From the NCBI GenBank assembly GCA_905479915.1, contig CAJQOH010000003.1:1-56545 (forward strand): a DNA stretch of 56,545 bases, in the 5' to 3' direction. Shown in pieces: positions 8,757 through 17,735 of this stretch (its first letter is position 1; every line of letters begins with the position of its first letter). The position numbers and the translations under genes are program-made. The stretch is from an uncultured Flavobacteriales bacterium. GTDB lineage: Bacteria > Bacteroidota > Bacteroidia > Flavobacteriales_E > Vicingaceae. The notes under the pieces are model-generated. The model saw only the letters and a program-made list of their open reading frames with translations. It searched no databases and was not told where the DNA came from.

Positions 8757-11093
8757 TTAAGTTGTTTCTTCATCACCATATCCATACCCATATCCATACC
8801 CATAGCCGTATGAAAAGCTGTACTTCCCATACCCTATTTTCTTTTCTTGAATATCATTAATTATGATACCACATTTATCGTGATATTTTTCTAATTCGTT
8901 ACAAATTTTAGAGAGGTTTGGAATTTTTGTATAGCCTTGTCTAGCAATTAATAAAACAATATCAGAGATGTCAATTAACAATCTAGCATCTGTTACAAGG
9001 CCGATGGGGGAAGTGTCTATAATTATTCGATCGTATTTTGTTTTAAGGGTGTCAATTAATGTATTGAATTGAGTTGATGATAAAAGTTCGGAAGGGTTTG
9101 GTGGTATAGGGCCAGAAGTAATTACATCTAAATAATTGTGATTTGATTTTTGTGTAGCTTCTTCAATAGTTACTTTACCGATTAACAAACTACTTAAACC
9201 TTTGTTGTTGTTAATTTCAAAATCATCAAAAATTCTTGGCTTACGTAAATCAGCACCTATTAAAAGCGTTTTTTTATTGAGTAAAGCGTAAGAGGAAGCA
9301 ATGTTCATGGAGCAAAATGTTTTTCCTTCACCTCCAACAGATGAGGTTAATAAAATTATTCTGCATCCATCTTTACGTGACAGGTATTGAACATTCGTTC
9401 TAATAGTTCTGAAAGCTTCAGAAATTAACGATTTTGGTTTGTTAAGAAGTAATAAGTTACTTTTTTCAGAATTGCGATTAATATATCCTAAAATGGGAAT
9501 AGTAGTGTTTTGTTCAACATCAGACTTGTCAATTATTTTATTGTTTAAAAATACTAGTAATGTAATAATAAATAAACCAATTAAAGTCGCTGTAGTAAGA
9601 TTTTTATTATATATGCTAGAACTGCTTGGGCTAGTTTTGTATACTCGGTAACTGTTTGCATAATCTAATACTCCTGCTTTAGCAATGTTAGAGGCTGTTG
9701 CAATTTCTGCTTCTTGTCTTTTTTCTAATAAGTAGGTATATAACTTGTTTTGAATACTATAATCTCTAAAAGCAATAGTGTAGTTTCTTTCTGTGGAAGG
9801 AGTTTCTAATATTTTTTGTTCTAAAAATTCAAGTTGATTTTTAGCAATTAAGAGATCATTTTCACTTTTATTCTTTAGCGAGATTAAATTTTCTACTAAA
9901 ATTGCCTTAGAAATCATAATGTCATTTTTTAGTAATTTCATAGCTGTATTCTCTTCCTTAACAGTAAACTTAAGTTCTTCTCGTTGAGAGTATTTCGCAA
10001 TTAAATTAACCATTAATTGATATAATACACTTCCGCTATTTATAAAGTAAGGAATTACTATTCCTCTAGCATCATCATTTTCTTGAATATATTCGATTGT
10101 TTTTTTTGAGAAGGAAATGGTAAAATCTAATTCTAGTTTTTTCTGCTCCAGTTCGGTTATTTTATTAATTATTTCTTCACCACGATAATCTATTCTTTTA
10201 GAACTAGCATTTTTTTTAAATGCCTCTAATTTTGTTTCTGCAATAATTAATGAATTAGCAACAATATCTATTTGCTCATTTACAAAGTTTAATGTATTAA
10301 CCCCTTGTTCATTTCCTTGGTTAATACCATAATCAATAAAGCTTTGCATGATACTATTGACCATATCTGTTTCTTTTTCAGAGTGTGTGCCAGATAGAGA
10401 AATAATCAAAATAGAAGAGGCTTCATCTAAATCAACATTAACTCTGGTCGAATTACGATAGTAATTTGCTAACTGATCAGGATTATTAATTGAAAAAGCA
10501 TATTTTTTTTCTTCGTAATTGTGGGGTACATCATTTAGATTAATTGAAATATTATTATCGAATAAAGAAAATGGAGTATCAAACGAATGTTTTTTTCCCA
10601 TGTCATTTTCAAAACCATCACTTGAAATTGTAAACTCTTTATCAGATAAATATTTTATGAAAAAAGTTTTTCCATAAATAGATTCATTTGCAATAGAATC
10701 AAAATTTACTTGAAAAGGACTAGCTTTATAAATTTCAGTCTTTCTTACATTTCCTATGTCATAGTAGTTTACTTTTAGGCTGTTTAGATTTTTAACAGCA
10801 CTAAGCATCAAAGGAAAGGATTTGATAATACCAACTTCGTTTGCTAAGCGATTTCTTTCATTTACAATTTCCATACCAGGTAAAAAACCATCAGCACCAT
10901 AACCTTTCCATTCTTCTTTTACTAAAACTCTTCCAGAAGCAGAGTAGGAGGGGACATTGTATCTAACTTTGTAAAAGCCATATCCAAGGCCTAGAATCAA
11001 CGCTATTAGTAAAATATACCAATACCTTACTCCCTTAAAAAAGTAAATTTTTAGTTGCTCAATATTAAGACCTGTAGTTTCGTTGGCATTCAT
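8757..11093 (-). CDS. wzc: Wzc-like chain-length regulator with tyrosine autokinase domain
   Basis: 778 residues. The N-terminal Wzz part has a membrane span near residues 25-45, a long periplasmic coiled-coil region (about 60-480) and a second span near 495-515. A cytoplasmic BY-kinase domain follows: SSVGGEGKTFCSMN has Walker A with Lys at 591, LLIGADLRKPRIF is Walker A', and IIIDTSPIGLVTDA is Walker B. The tail is a run of alternating Tyr and Gly followed by DEETT, the likely autophosphorylation cluster. The kinase cycle is known to govern polymer length and export. No Wza-like gene is adjacent. It is divergent from xrtF. A second copy lies at 24574-27018. Confidence 0.92.
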   Translation of the reverse strand: MNANETTGLNIEQLKIYFFKGVRYWYILLIALILGLGYGFYKVRYNVPSYSASGRVLVKEEWKGYGADGFLPGMEIVNERNRLANEVGIIKSFPLMLSAVKNLNSLKVNYYDIGNVRKTEIYKASPFQVNFDSIANESIYGKTFFIKYLSDKEFTISSDGFENDMGKKHSFDTPFSLFDNNISINLNDVPHNYEEKKYAFSINNPDQLANYYRNSTRVNVDLDEASSILIISLSGTHSEKETDMVNSIMQSFIDYGINQGNEQGVNTLNFVNEQIDIVANSLIIAETKLEAFKKNASSKRIDYRGEEIINKITELEQKKLELDFTISFSKKTIEYIQENDDARGIVIPYFINSGSVLYQLMVNLIAKYSQREELKFTVKEENTAMKLLKNDIMISKAILVENLISLKNKSENDLLIAKNQLEFLEQKILETPSTERNYTIAFRDYSIQNKLYTYLLEKRQEAEIATASNIAKAGVLDYANSYRVYKTSPSSSSIYNKNLTTATLIGLFIITLLVFLNNKIIDKSDVEQNTTIPILGYINRNSEKSNLLLLNKPKSLISEAFRTIRTNVQYLSRKDGCRIILLTSSVGGEGKTFCSMNIASSYALLNKKTLLIGADLRKPRIFDDFEINNNKGLSSLLIGKVTIEEATQKSNHNYLDVITSGPIPPNPSELLSSTQFNTLIDTLKTKYDRIIIDTSPIGLVTDARLLIDISDIVLLIARQGYTKIPNLSKICNELEKYHDKCGIIINDIQEKKIGYGKYSFSYGYGYGYGYGYGDEETT

Positions 11094-11160
11094 ATTTATA
11101 TATTTCTCAACAACAAATATCTATTTTATATTTAGATTTCTGTTATTCAGACTGCAGTTT

Positions 11161-11188
11161 TTGCTTTTAAAATAAAACACTAATTTTG
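11161..11188 (+). promoter_or_regulatory. Bacteroidota-type promoter for xrtF
   Basis: TTG at 11161-11163, a 17-nt spacer, then TAATTTTG at 11181-11188. This matches the Bacteroidota -33/-7 pattern (TTG, TAnnTTTG) at the usual spacing. Transcription would start near 11195, leaving a leader of about 15 nt before the xrtF ATG. It is the best-formed promoter in the window. Confidence 0.72.
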
Positions 11189-11210
11189 ATTTGTATGATT
11201 AGTATCAAAA

Positions 11211-11720
11211 ATGAAAGCTAATAAATTTATAATATTTTTTCTATTAAAAGCCACAGGACTTTATTTGTTATGGTTCCTTATTTACGATTTGTGGTTGAAA
11301 AAGGTTGGTCTATTAGATGACTTAATTGTGGATAATATAGTTTATGTTGTCTATAAGATTTTATCAGGGTTTAATTACGTTGTTCATATTGATCACCATG
11401 ATATAGGATTGTTAAATCCAGCATCTAATGTTACAATAGCAAATTCATGTGGAGGATTAGAAATGCTAACTTTATTCTCGGGGTTTGTAATAATTTTTGA
11501 AGGAAGTTGGAAAAATAAAATATGGTTTATTCCATTGGGAATACTTGTTTTACATTTTATGAATATACTTCGAGTTATAGGACTTATTCTAACGGGAAAT
11601 TATTTAGGATTAGAGGTTTTACAGTTTAACCATCACTATACATTTGCATTTATTCTATATGGATTAACTTTTATAGGTTGGATGATTTGGGTGAAATATT
11701 TTTCTAAATTGAAGTCTTAA
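11211..11720 (+). CDS. xrtF: Exosortase family protein XrtF
   Basis: 169 residues, a compact exosortase with about five membrane spans. The proposed Cys-Arg-His triad is present: Cys80 in ANSCGGLEM, Arg121 in NILRVIGL, and His141/His142 in NHHYTFAF. Exosortases are membrane transpeptidase-like enzymes that recognise a C-terminal sorting signal and attach or release surface proteins. Length, motifs and the following partner gene match the flavobacterial XrtF subgroup. It lies beside a wzc-like gene, consistent with the usual link of exosortases to exopolysaccharide loci. I found no protein in the window with a PEP-CTERM-like tail, so its substrate is not identified. Confidence 0.88.
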   Translation: MKANKFIIFFLLKATGLYLLWFLIYDLWLKKVGLLDDLIVDNIVYVVYKILSGFNYVVHIDHHDIGLLNPASNVTIANSCGGLEMLTLFSGFVIIFEGSWKNKIWFIPLGILVLHFMNILRVIGLILTGNYLGLEVLQFNHHYTFAFILYGLTFIGWMIWVKYFSKLKS

Positions 11721-11726
11721 TAATAA

Positions 11727-12191
11727 ATGATTTCCTCAAATAAAATAGTTTCAATTTTAGGAGTTATGCTACTTTTAGTAGCTGTATATTTTAGAGAAAA
11801 TATTCTACTACAAATAAATGCTTTGTTAGCTAATGATACTTATAATTACTCACTAGCGTTTAGTTTTTCGAACGTCATCAAAGAGTTGCCTGTACAAGAG
11901 TTGCCCAAATGGAAGTGGATAATATCGTTGTCCTTTACTTTTTTTATAGCTATAGTAACGATCTTTTCATTACATACTTGGTTTAGAAATACCACTTATA
12001 CTAAGCTTATGTTGATGATTTATTTAGTTGTTTTTGGAGTTATTTTTTTAATTGGAGTTGGAGGGTATTTGTTCAATCAATTTGATGCAATATACCCTTT
12101 ACTGAGAAGGATAATAGGTATAGTTCATTCTCCTATACCTTTTATCTTTTTATTTATTTTGTTTTATAAACAAAGTACTTTGAAAAAGTAA
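11727..12191 (+). CDS. Exosortase F system-associated membrane protein
   Basis: 154 residues with four likely membrane spans: around residues 8-24, 67-85, 95-115 and 132-148. A short soluble or extracellular loop contains PVQELPKWKW. It starts 6 bp after the xrtF stop, so the two are almost certainly co-transcribed. Position, size and topology match the small membrane protein that accompanies XrtF in flavobacteria. It has no known catalytic motif; a scaffold or accessory role in the exosortase complex is only an inference. Confidence 0.78.
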   Translation: MISSNKIVSILGVMLLLVAVYFRENILLQINALLANDTYNYSLAFSFSNVIKELPVQELPKWKWIISLSFTFFIAIVTIFSLHTWFRNTTYTKLMLMIYLVVFGVIFLIGVGGYLFNQFDAIYPLLRRIIGIVHSPIPFIFLFILFYKQSTLKK

Positions 12192-12212
12192 AGCAACCTC
12201 TTGTTTTTTAGT

Positions 12213-12248
12213 GTGTACAAATTGTTGAAAATTTCTACACCTTTTTTT
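12213..12248 (+). terminator. Rho-independent terminator of the xrtF pair
   Basis: Left arm GTGTACAAATT (12213-12223) pairs with AATTTCTACAC (12230-12240) with one C-C mismatch and a 6-nt loop. A run of seven T follows directly at 12242-12248. It lies 22 nt after the exosortase-associated gene. Confidence 0.6.
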
Positions 12249-12281
12249 AATTTCTTTTCAGTTTTCAGAACAGAATAGTTT

Positions 12282-12289
12282 TATCTTTG
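12282..12289 (+). promoter_or_regulatory. Promoter -7 box for glyA
   Basis: TATCTTTG matches TAnnTTTG and lies 24 nt before the glyA ATG, just after the preceding terminator. No TTG occurs at the usual distance upstream; TTT at 12263 is the nearest, with a 17-nt spacer. The -33 element is therefore weak or divergent. Confidence 0.6.
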
Positions 12290-12313
12290 TGGCTCTCTAA
12301 AAAAAAGTAGATT

Positions 12314-13606
12314 ATGGGTGCTGATAAAGAAATATTCGATTTAATTGCTGAAGAAGCAGTTAGACAAAAAGAAGGTGTAGAACTTATTGCTTCAGAAAAT
12401 TATGTTAGTGATGATGTAATGGAAGCGATGGGAAGTGTGTTAACTAACAAATATGCTGAAGGATTACCTTTTAAAAGGTATTACGGAGGTTGTGAAGTGG
12501 TTGATGAAATTGAAGACCTAACTAGAGAAAGAGCTAAGCAATTGTTTAATGCTGAATGGGTAAATGTTCAGCCACATTCAGGTGCACAAGCAAATGCTGC
12601 TGTAATGTTAGGTGTTTTAAATCCTGGAGATAAAATTTTAGGGTTTGATTTATCACATGGTGGACATTTAACACATGGGTCTCCAGTAAACTTTTCAGGA
12701 AAGTTATATAAAACAAGCTTTTACGGTGTAGGACAGGAATCAGGAACTGTTGATTATGATGCAATGGAAGAAGTTGCATTGGTAGAGAAGCCTCAATTAA
12801 TTATAGCGGGAGCTTCTGCTTATTCTAGAGATTGGGATTATGCAAGAATGCGAGCTTTAGCAGATAAAGTTGGAGCCTTGTTATTAGCAGATATTTCTCA
12901 CCCCTCAGGATTGATAGCAAGAGGATTATTAAATGACCCTATGCCTCATTGTCATATTGTTACAACTACAACTCATAAAACATTGCGTGGGCCAAGAGGC
13001 GGAATGATAATGATGGGGAAAGATTTTGAAAACCCAATGGGTCATAAAACGATGAAAGGAGTTACTAAAATGATGTCTCAAGTTTTAGATGGAGCTGTAT
13101 TTCCAGGAACTCAAGGTGGTCCATTAGAACATGTAATTGCTGCTAAAGGAGTTGCTTTTAAAGAAGCAATGTCTGATGAATATATGGGTTATTGTATTCA
13201 GGTAATGAAAAACGCTAAAGTAATGGCTGAAGAATTAGTGAAAAGAGGTTATGGTGTTATTTCTGGAGGAACAGATAATCATTGTATGTTAATCGATTTA
13301 AGATCTAAAGATATCACAGGGAAAGAAGCAGAAAATTTATTGGTTACTGCAGATATTACAGTAAACAAAAATATGGTTCCTTTTGATGAGAGGTCTCCAT
13401 TTGTAACTTCAGGTATTAGAGTAGGTACAGCTGCTATTACTACAAGAGGGGTTAAGGAAGATGAAATTGTGAAAATTGTAGAGTTTATAGATAGGGTGAT
13501 TACCAATAGAGATGATGAAGAGGTTATTGATGAGGTAAGAGCTGAAATAAATGAAATGATGAATAAATACCCATTATTTCAATCATTAACAAAAACAGTA
13601 GCATAA
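12314..13606 (+). CDS. glyA: Serine hydroxymethyltransferase
   Basis: 430 residues. The PLP lysine is Lys222 in [13 protein letters not shown]. Other family hallmarks are [11 protein letters not shown] near residue 22, [13 protein letters not shown] near residue 48, and [10 protein letters not shown]-type sequence near residue 260 ([11 protein letters not shown]). It interconverts serine and glycine while loading tetrahydrofolate with a one-carbon unit, in the cytoplasm. The length is typical. The stop overlaps the fahA start by one base (TAATG), so the two are probably translated in sequence. It has its own promoter box upstream. Confidence 0.97.
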   Translation: MGADKEIFDLIAEEAVRQKEGVELIASENYVSDDVMEAMGSVLTNKYAEGLPFKRYYGGCEVVDEIEDLTRERAKQLFNAEWVNVQPHSGAQANAAVMLGVLNPGDKILGFDLSHGGHLTHGSPVNFSGKLYKTSFYGVGQESGTVDYDAMEEVALVEKPQLIIAGASAYSRDWDYARMRALADKVGALLLADISHPSGLIARGLLNDPMPHCHIVTTTTHKTLRGPRGGMIMMGKDFENPMGHKTMKGVTKMMSQVLDGAVFPGTQGGPLEHVIAAKGVAFKEAMSDEYMGYCIQVMKNAKVMAEELVKRGYGVISGGTDNHCMLIDLRSKDITGKEAENLLVTADITVNKNMVPFDERSPFVTSGIRVGTAAITTRGVKEDEIVKIVEFIDRVITNRDDEEVIDEVRAEINEMMNKYPLFQSLTKTVA

Positions 13607-14859
13607 TGATAAAAGCGAACGATAAAAATATAAAAACGTGGTTGGAAGTTTCTGAAAATTCAGACTTTCCAATTCAAAATATTCCTTTCGGAATAGCTAA
13701 AGCAAATAATGAAATTTTTGTAGCAACTAGAATAGGAGATACTGTAATTAATATTTACAAATTGGCTCAAATGGGTTGCTTTAGCAATATTGATGCAGAG
13801 TTTTTCAATGAAGATAAGTTGAATGACTTTATGTTGTTAGGAAAGCAAGCAACTAGAGATGTTAGAAATGAAATTTCTGATGTATTCAATCTAGAGAATA
13901 AAGACAAGAAGGATGAATTACAACATGTTTTAACTGCTGTAAATGAAGTGGAGATGTTAATGCCAGTCCAAGTTGGAGATTATACAGATTTTTACTCAAG
14001 TGAGCAGCATGCCTTTAATGTAGGTTGTTTATTTAGAGATCCAAACAATGCATTGTTACCAAATTGGAAACACATTCCTGTTGGTTATCATGGTAGAGCA
14101 AGTTCTGTTGTTCCTTCTGGTTTAGATTTTCATAGACCTAAAGGCCAAAAGAAACCACCTACAGAGGAAGTTCCTGTATTTGGACAATCCAATTTGTTAG
14201 ATTTTGAATTAGAAACAGCTTTCTTTACGTATGAAGGTAAGCCGTTAGGGGATTCAATTACAACTGCAGAGGCTGATGATTATATTTTTGGAATGGCGTT
14301 GTTTAATGATTGGAGTGCACGTGACATTCAAGGTTGGGAGTATGTTCCATTAGGACCTTTCTTAGGAAAGAATTTCGCATCACATATTTCTTGTTGGATT
14401 GTTACTTTAGATGCTTTAGAACCATTTAGAACAGCAGGTCCAGTTCAAGATCCTAAAGTATTGCCTTATTTAGAATATGAAGGAGATAAGCATATTGACA
14501 TTAATTTAGAAGTTTTAATTCAGCCAGAAGGGAGTGAAGAAGCTTCCGTTTGTAAATCAAATTATAAGTACATGTACTGGAATATGAATCAGCAATTGGC
14601 ACATCACACTATTAATGGTTGTGATATTAATGTAGGTGATTGTTATGGCTCAGGAACTATTTCAGGGCCAGAAGAAGGACAATTTGGATCTATGTTAGAA
14701 ATTAGTTGGAAAGGAACAAAAACAGTTCCTATGAAAGACGGAACTGAACGTAAATTCATTAACGATAATGATACCGTAATTATGAGAGGTTTTGCTCAGA
14801 AAGATGGAGTTAGAATTGGATTTGGTGAAGTTAGTGCGAAAGTTCTTCCTGCTAAATAG
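13606..14859 (+). CDS. fahA: Fumarylacetoacetase
   Basis: 417 residues, close to the two-domain eukaryote-like FAH length. The N-terminal SH3-like part includes LPIQ-type NIPFGIAKANNE. The catalytic domain has VGDYTDFYSSEQHA (metal Asp and catalytic His near residues 125-135), NLLDFELETAFF (two metal Glu) and LFNDWSARDIQGWEY (metal Asp). It hydrolyses fumarylacetoacetate to fumarate and acetoacetate, the last step of tyrosine breakdown. Its coupling to glyA is not functionally obvious; the other tyrosine-catabolism genes are not in the window. Confidence 0.95.
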   Translation: MIKANDKNIKTWLEVSENSDFPIQNIPFGIAKANNEIFVATRIGDTVINIYKLAQMGCFSNIDAEFFNEDKLNDFMLLGKQATRDVRNEISDVFNLENKDKKDELQHVLTAVNEVEMLMPVQVGDYTDFYSSEQHAFNVGCLFRDPNNALLPNWKHIPVGYHGRASSVVPSGLDFHRPKGQKKPPTEEVPVFGQSNLLDFELETAFFTYEGKPLGDSITTAEADDYIFGMALFNDWSARDIQGWEYVPLGPFLGKNFASHISCWIVTLDALEPFRTAGPVQDPKVLPYLEYEGDKHIDINLEVLIQPEGSEEASVCKSNYKYMYWNMNQQLAHHTINGCDINVGDCYGSGTISGPEEGQFGSMLEISWKGTKTVPMKDGTERKFINDNDTVIMRGFAQKDGVRIGFGEVSAKVLPAK

Positions 14860-14877
14860 AAAAAAAGACTAAAAAAC

Positions 14878-14912
14878 AAAAAGCCCTTATATGTTACATA
14901 TAAGGGCTTTTT
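14878..14912. terminator. Bidirectional terminator between fahA and the CCC-motif gene
   Basis: A perfect 16-bp stem: AAAAAGCCCTTATATG (14878-14893), loop TTA, then its exact complement (14897-14912). It is flanked by A and T runs on both sides, so it can stop transcription from the convergent genes on both strands. Confidence 0.9.
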
Positions 14913-14917
14913 GTTTT

Positions 14918-15274
14918 TTAATGGTTGTTAAGTTCTTGAGTTATTTCTTGTATCATATTTAAAAGTTCTCCATTAAGAGAGAAAATGATCATAAAAACAA
15001 CATATATTAAATATAAAACAGATAGAGATAACCCTACTATTGCACATATTTTTCCGGCATTCATATTTTTAAATGATTTCTCAGTATAAAGCTCTGGTGA
15101 ATTTAGATAAATATTACGGCCTTTGTGCGCTAAAATAAGTGCGATAACTCCTAAAATTATACCGATTATTCCATAACAACAACAAAAAACGATTGATAAT
15201 ATTCCGAGTACAAGTACTCCTGTAGCGTTTGGAATTTCTTTTTGAGTAACTGAATCTATAGGTTGACTTTCCAT
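14918..15274 (-). CDS. CCC-motif small membrane protein
   Basis: 118 residues with two membrane spans. The first contains three consecutive cysteines (SIVFCCCYGIIGIILGVIALI, given here as the span near residues 28-48). The second lies around 75-97. The layout resembles the DUF4190-type 'CCC motif' membrane proteins common in Bacteroidota. The first span ends in LILAHKGR and is followed by a short loop with KNMNAGKICAIVGL, a pattern shared by the family. The function is not known. It sits downstream of a DUF5684-type gene, separated from it by a terminator, so it probably has its own transcript. Confidence 0.72.
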   Translation of the reverse strand: MESQPIDSVTQKEIPNATGVLVLGILSIVFCCCYGIIGIILGVIALILAHKGRNIYLNSPELYTEKSFKNMNAGKICAIVGLSLSVLYLIYVVFMIIFSLNGELLNMIQEITQELNNH

Positions 15275-15285
15275 AATTATTATTT

Positions 15286-15317
15286 AATAAAAAAAGCCTC
15301 GAACAATTCGAGGCTTT
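15286..15317 (-). terminator. Terminator of the DUF5684-like gene
   Basis: Stem AAAGCCTCGAA (15293-15303), loop CAA, complement TTCGAGGCTTT (15307-15317). Read on the minus strand it is followed by a T run at 15292-15286. It closes the transcript of the gene at 15336-15689. Confidence 0.85.
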
Positions 15318-15335
15318 AAATGTAATATATTTTTA

Positions 15336-15689
15336 TTACTCAGCTGATTCAGCAGCAGGAGCAGCAGTTTCTCCATTGTTGTATGTCGCACTTCCAAAGC
15401 CTAACATAGGCCAGAAGATTCCTCCTAAGAAAAATAATCCAGCTCCAAATCCACCACCTTTTCCGAATCTCTTAGCTATTTCTTGAGTACATTGCCACAT
15501 AGTGATTAATCCATAAATAGGGATTAATACTGACCACCAGTCTGTTCTTCCTCCAACTCTATAAATAACAATGATGTTATATATGGGAATAAAAATTGCC
15601 CAACCTGGCTGTCCAGCTTTTGCAATAGCTTTATAAAATCCTACAAGGATTGTTATGTAAATGGCAAGCATTAAAATAGTTCCGATCAT
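15336..15689 (-). CDS. DUF5684-like small membrane protein
   Basis: 117 residues with three or four membrane spans. The pattern AKAGQPGWAIFIPIYNII, then RTDWWSVLIPIYGL and IAKRFGKGGGFGAGL, is typical of the DUF5684 family. Relatives are found alone or fused to signal peptidase-like proteins in Bacteroidota. The molecular role is unknown. The tail is Ala/Glu-rich (AAPAAESAE) and probably cytoplasmic or unstructured. The 194 bp upstream contain the M61 gene stop on the far side and no exact TAnnTTTG box on this strand. Confidence 0.7.
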   Translation of the reverse strand: MIGTILMLAIYITILVGFYKAIAKAGQPGWAIFIPIYNIIVIYRVGGRTDWWSVLIPIYGLITMWQCTQEIAKRFGKGGGFGAGLFFLGGIFWPMLGFGSATYNNGETAAPAAESAE

Positions 15690-15883
15690 AATTCTTAAGT
15701 TTTAGTTATATATTTAATTAGTTAATGACCAATATATAAAGATAATTGGGAGTGTACAAATTTTATCGAAGAATAATTATTAACAATCTATAAGATAATG
15801 TCGTTTATCGAATAACTTAGTCCTTTTTAATAGCGTCTTGTAGAAAATATTATACTTTGTTAATATCTTAATTTTAGCCTAAA

Positions 15884-17593
15884 TTAATTGTTCCAAGCAT
15901 TGAAATTAGGAGTGTTTGCTTCATTTTTTGTGATTGAATAGGTTTTGAAGTAGATTTTATTTTCACCTATCAATTTAATTTTTTCAATAACCCCCAGTTC
16001 CTTTTTTACTGAAAGAGCTTGCTCGTTACCTTTAAAGTAGGCGGCCCACTTACTTAAGTCATTATTTATCTTGATTCCATTAATGGCAATGATTTCATCA
16101 TTAATAGATAACCCTTTGCTTTCAGCAAGAGAATTTGGATAGATAGAATCTACTAAACATTTATTGCTTTCATACTTTACTTTAAAACCTAAGTATGATT
16201 CATTATACTTTTCTGAGGGTTCAATTTTTAAGTCACATCCAATATAGTTAAGAGATGATTTTAACTGTTCAGTATAGTTTTCAGTTCCATGTAAAAAGTT
16301 GTTATGAATTTCTGTATAAGAAGCTTCTGATACTTTTTCTACAATATCTTTATAGTTTTGATCGGATACGCCTTTCTTTTCTTTTGCATACTCTTGATAT
16401 AAGATTTTCATTACATCGTTTAAAGATTTTTTGTTCGCTGTGTTTTCAAGAATAAAAATATCTGTCATAAATGCTATTAAAGCACCTTCAGTATAAATAG
16501 AACTTTTTCTGCCTGGAGTTCCTTTTACATAACCGTCTAACCATGTATCAAAGGAAGATTGGGCAACTGAATAATTTCCCACACCAAAATTATTAAAGTG
16601 TCTTTCTAAAAGTTGATTAAATGTTTTGCTGTATTGTTTCCAATTAAACACTCCAGAAGTCAATAAAAATTTATCACCATAATAAGTAGTAATCCCTTCA
16701 TCTAAATATCCTAATTCGGTATAATTTTCTTTAGAGTAATCGTAAGGAAGCATCTCGATAGGCCTTATCTGTTTTACGTTCCAAGTATGATACAATTCGT
16801 GAGAACTAACACCTAAGAGTTCATTGTACCATCCTTCTTTATTCATAATGTCATAAGAAGGACCTAAAGAAATTACGGTAGAATTAGAATGTTCAACCCC
16901 ATGATAAGTTCTATGTGTTAGAATTTGAAATAAGAAATGATATTCATTAACGGGAAAATCTCCAAATTTTTCGATTTGTGCAACAGAGAACTTTCTAAAA
17001 TCTGTTTCTAATAATTTCCAGTCTGGTTTACATTCTCCTTGAAACCATAAATGAAATTTAACACCACTTTCATCATAAGAATGATGTTGTAAACTGTTGC
17101 TTGCAATAAGAGGGCAGTCTGCCAATTCATGAAAACTTTCACAAAGAAAAGTATGTTTAGATACTTCTTTTAACCCTGAAGCAACTTCGTAGTCTTTTGG
17201 GATTTGTAACTCCAATTCGCATTTTTCATTTATTCTGCTAGGAACATATAAAAAACAATTCACTCCATTGATATAGAGTTGTTTATCATCTAGATAAGAT
17301 GATCCAGCATTTATTTCATTGGCATAATAATTATATTTAATATGAATTGTTTGGTTACCCTGAGTTTCAACTTGCCATAAATCTTTGGTTAATTTTTTTG
17401 ATGGAAGAATGTTCCCATTTTTATCAAAAGCGCACCATTTTTGAATGTTTTTGGCAAAATTTCCTAGCTCATATCTTCCTGGTCGCCATGCTGGTAATTG
17501 TATTTCTAAAAGGTCTAAATTTACATTGTCAATAATGAATTCAATGTCAATGTAATGGTTGTTAGGTTTTTGGTAAGAAACAATATATTTCAT
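15884..17593 (-). CDS. M61-family metallopeptidase with PDZ domain
   Basis: 569 residues. The zinc site HELYHTWNVKQIRP starts at His265, with Glu266 and His269 forming HExxH; a downstream Glu in LGYLDEGITTYYGD supplies the third ligand. An N-terminal beta-sandwich (residues 1-170) precedes the thermolysin-like catalytic domain. The C-terminus carries a PDZ domain (about 465-540, with LGFKVKYESNKCLVDSIYP and INDEIIAINGI). M61 enzymes are glycyl/alanyl aminopeptidase-like. I see no signal peptide, so it is probably cytoplasmic. The gene stands alone, divergent from lpdA. Confidence 0.92.
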   Translation of the reverse strand: MKYIVSYQKPNNHYIDIEFIIDNVNLDLLEIQLPAWRPGRYELGNFAKNIQKWCAFDKNGNILPSKKLTKDLWQVETQGNQTIHIKYNYYANEINAGSSYLDDKQLYINGVNCFLYVPSRINEKCELELQIPKDYEVASGLKEVSKHTFLCESFHELADCPLIASNSLQHHSYDESGVKFHLWFQGECKPDWKLLETDFRKFSVAQIEKFGDFPVNEYHFLFQILTHRTYHGVEHSNSTVISLGPSYDIMNKEGWYNELLGVSSHELYHTWNVKQIRPIEMLPYDYSKENYTELGYLDEGITTYYGDKFLLTSGVFNWKQYSKTFNQLLERHFNNFGVGNYSVAQSSFDTWLDGYVKGTPGRKSSIYTEGALIAFMTDIFILENTANKKSLNDVMKILYQEYAKEKKGVSDQNYKDIVEKVSEASYTEIHNNFLHGTENYTEQLKSSLNYIGCDLKIEPSEKYNESYLGFKVKYESNKCLVDSIYPNSLAESKGLSINDEIIAINGIKINNDLSKWAAYFKGNEQALSVKKELGVIEKIKLIGENKIYFKTYSITKNEANTPNFNAWNN

Positions 17594-17735
17594 TTTTAAA
17601 ATTTAAAGATGGAAAGCTAAAAGTATAAAGGACAGATTACTTTATGAACTTTCTACTTTAAAACTTTATAAACTTTCCAACTTATTGACTAAATTCGCAA
17701 TTCGTTAATTTGATAAAAAATAAAAATATATAGAT

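Noticed and set aside
8765-8815. Short tandem repeat that could be taken for a CRISPR or satellite
   Set aside because: It encodes the Tyr-Gly tail of Wzc in frame, with no spacers. The similar run at 26880-26955 has the same explanation.
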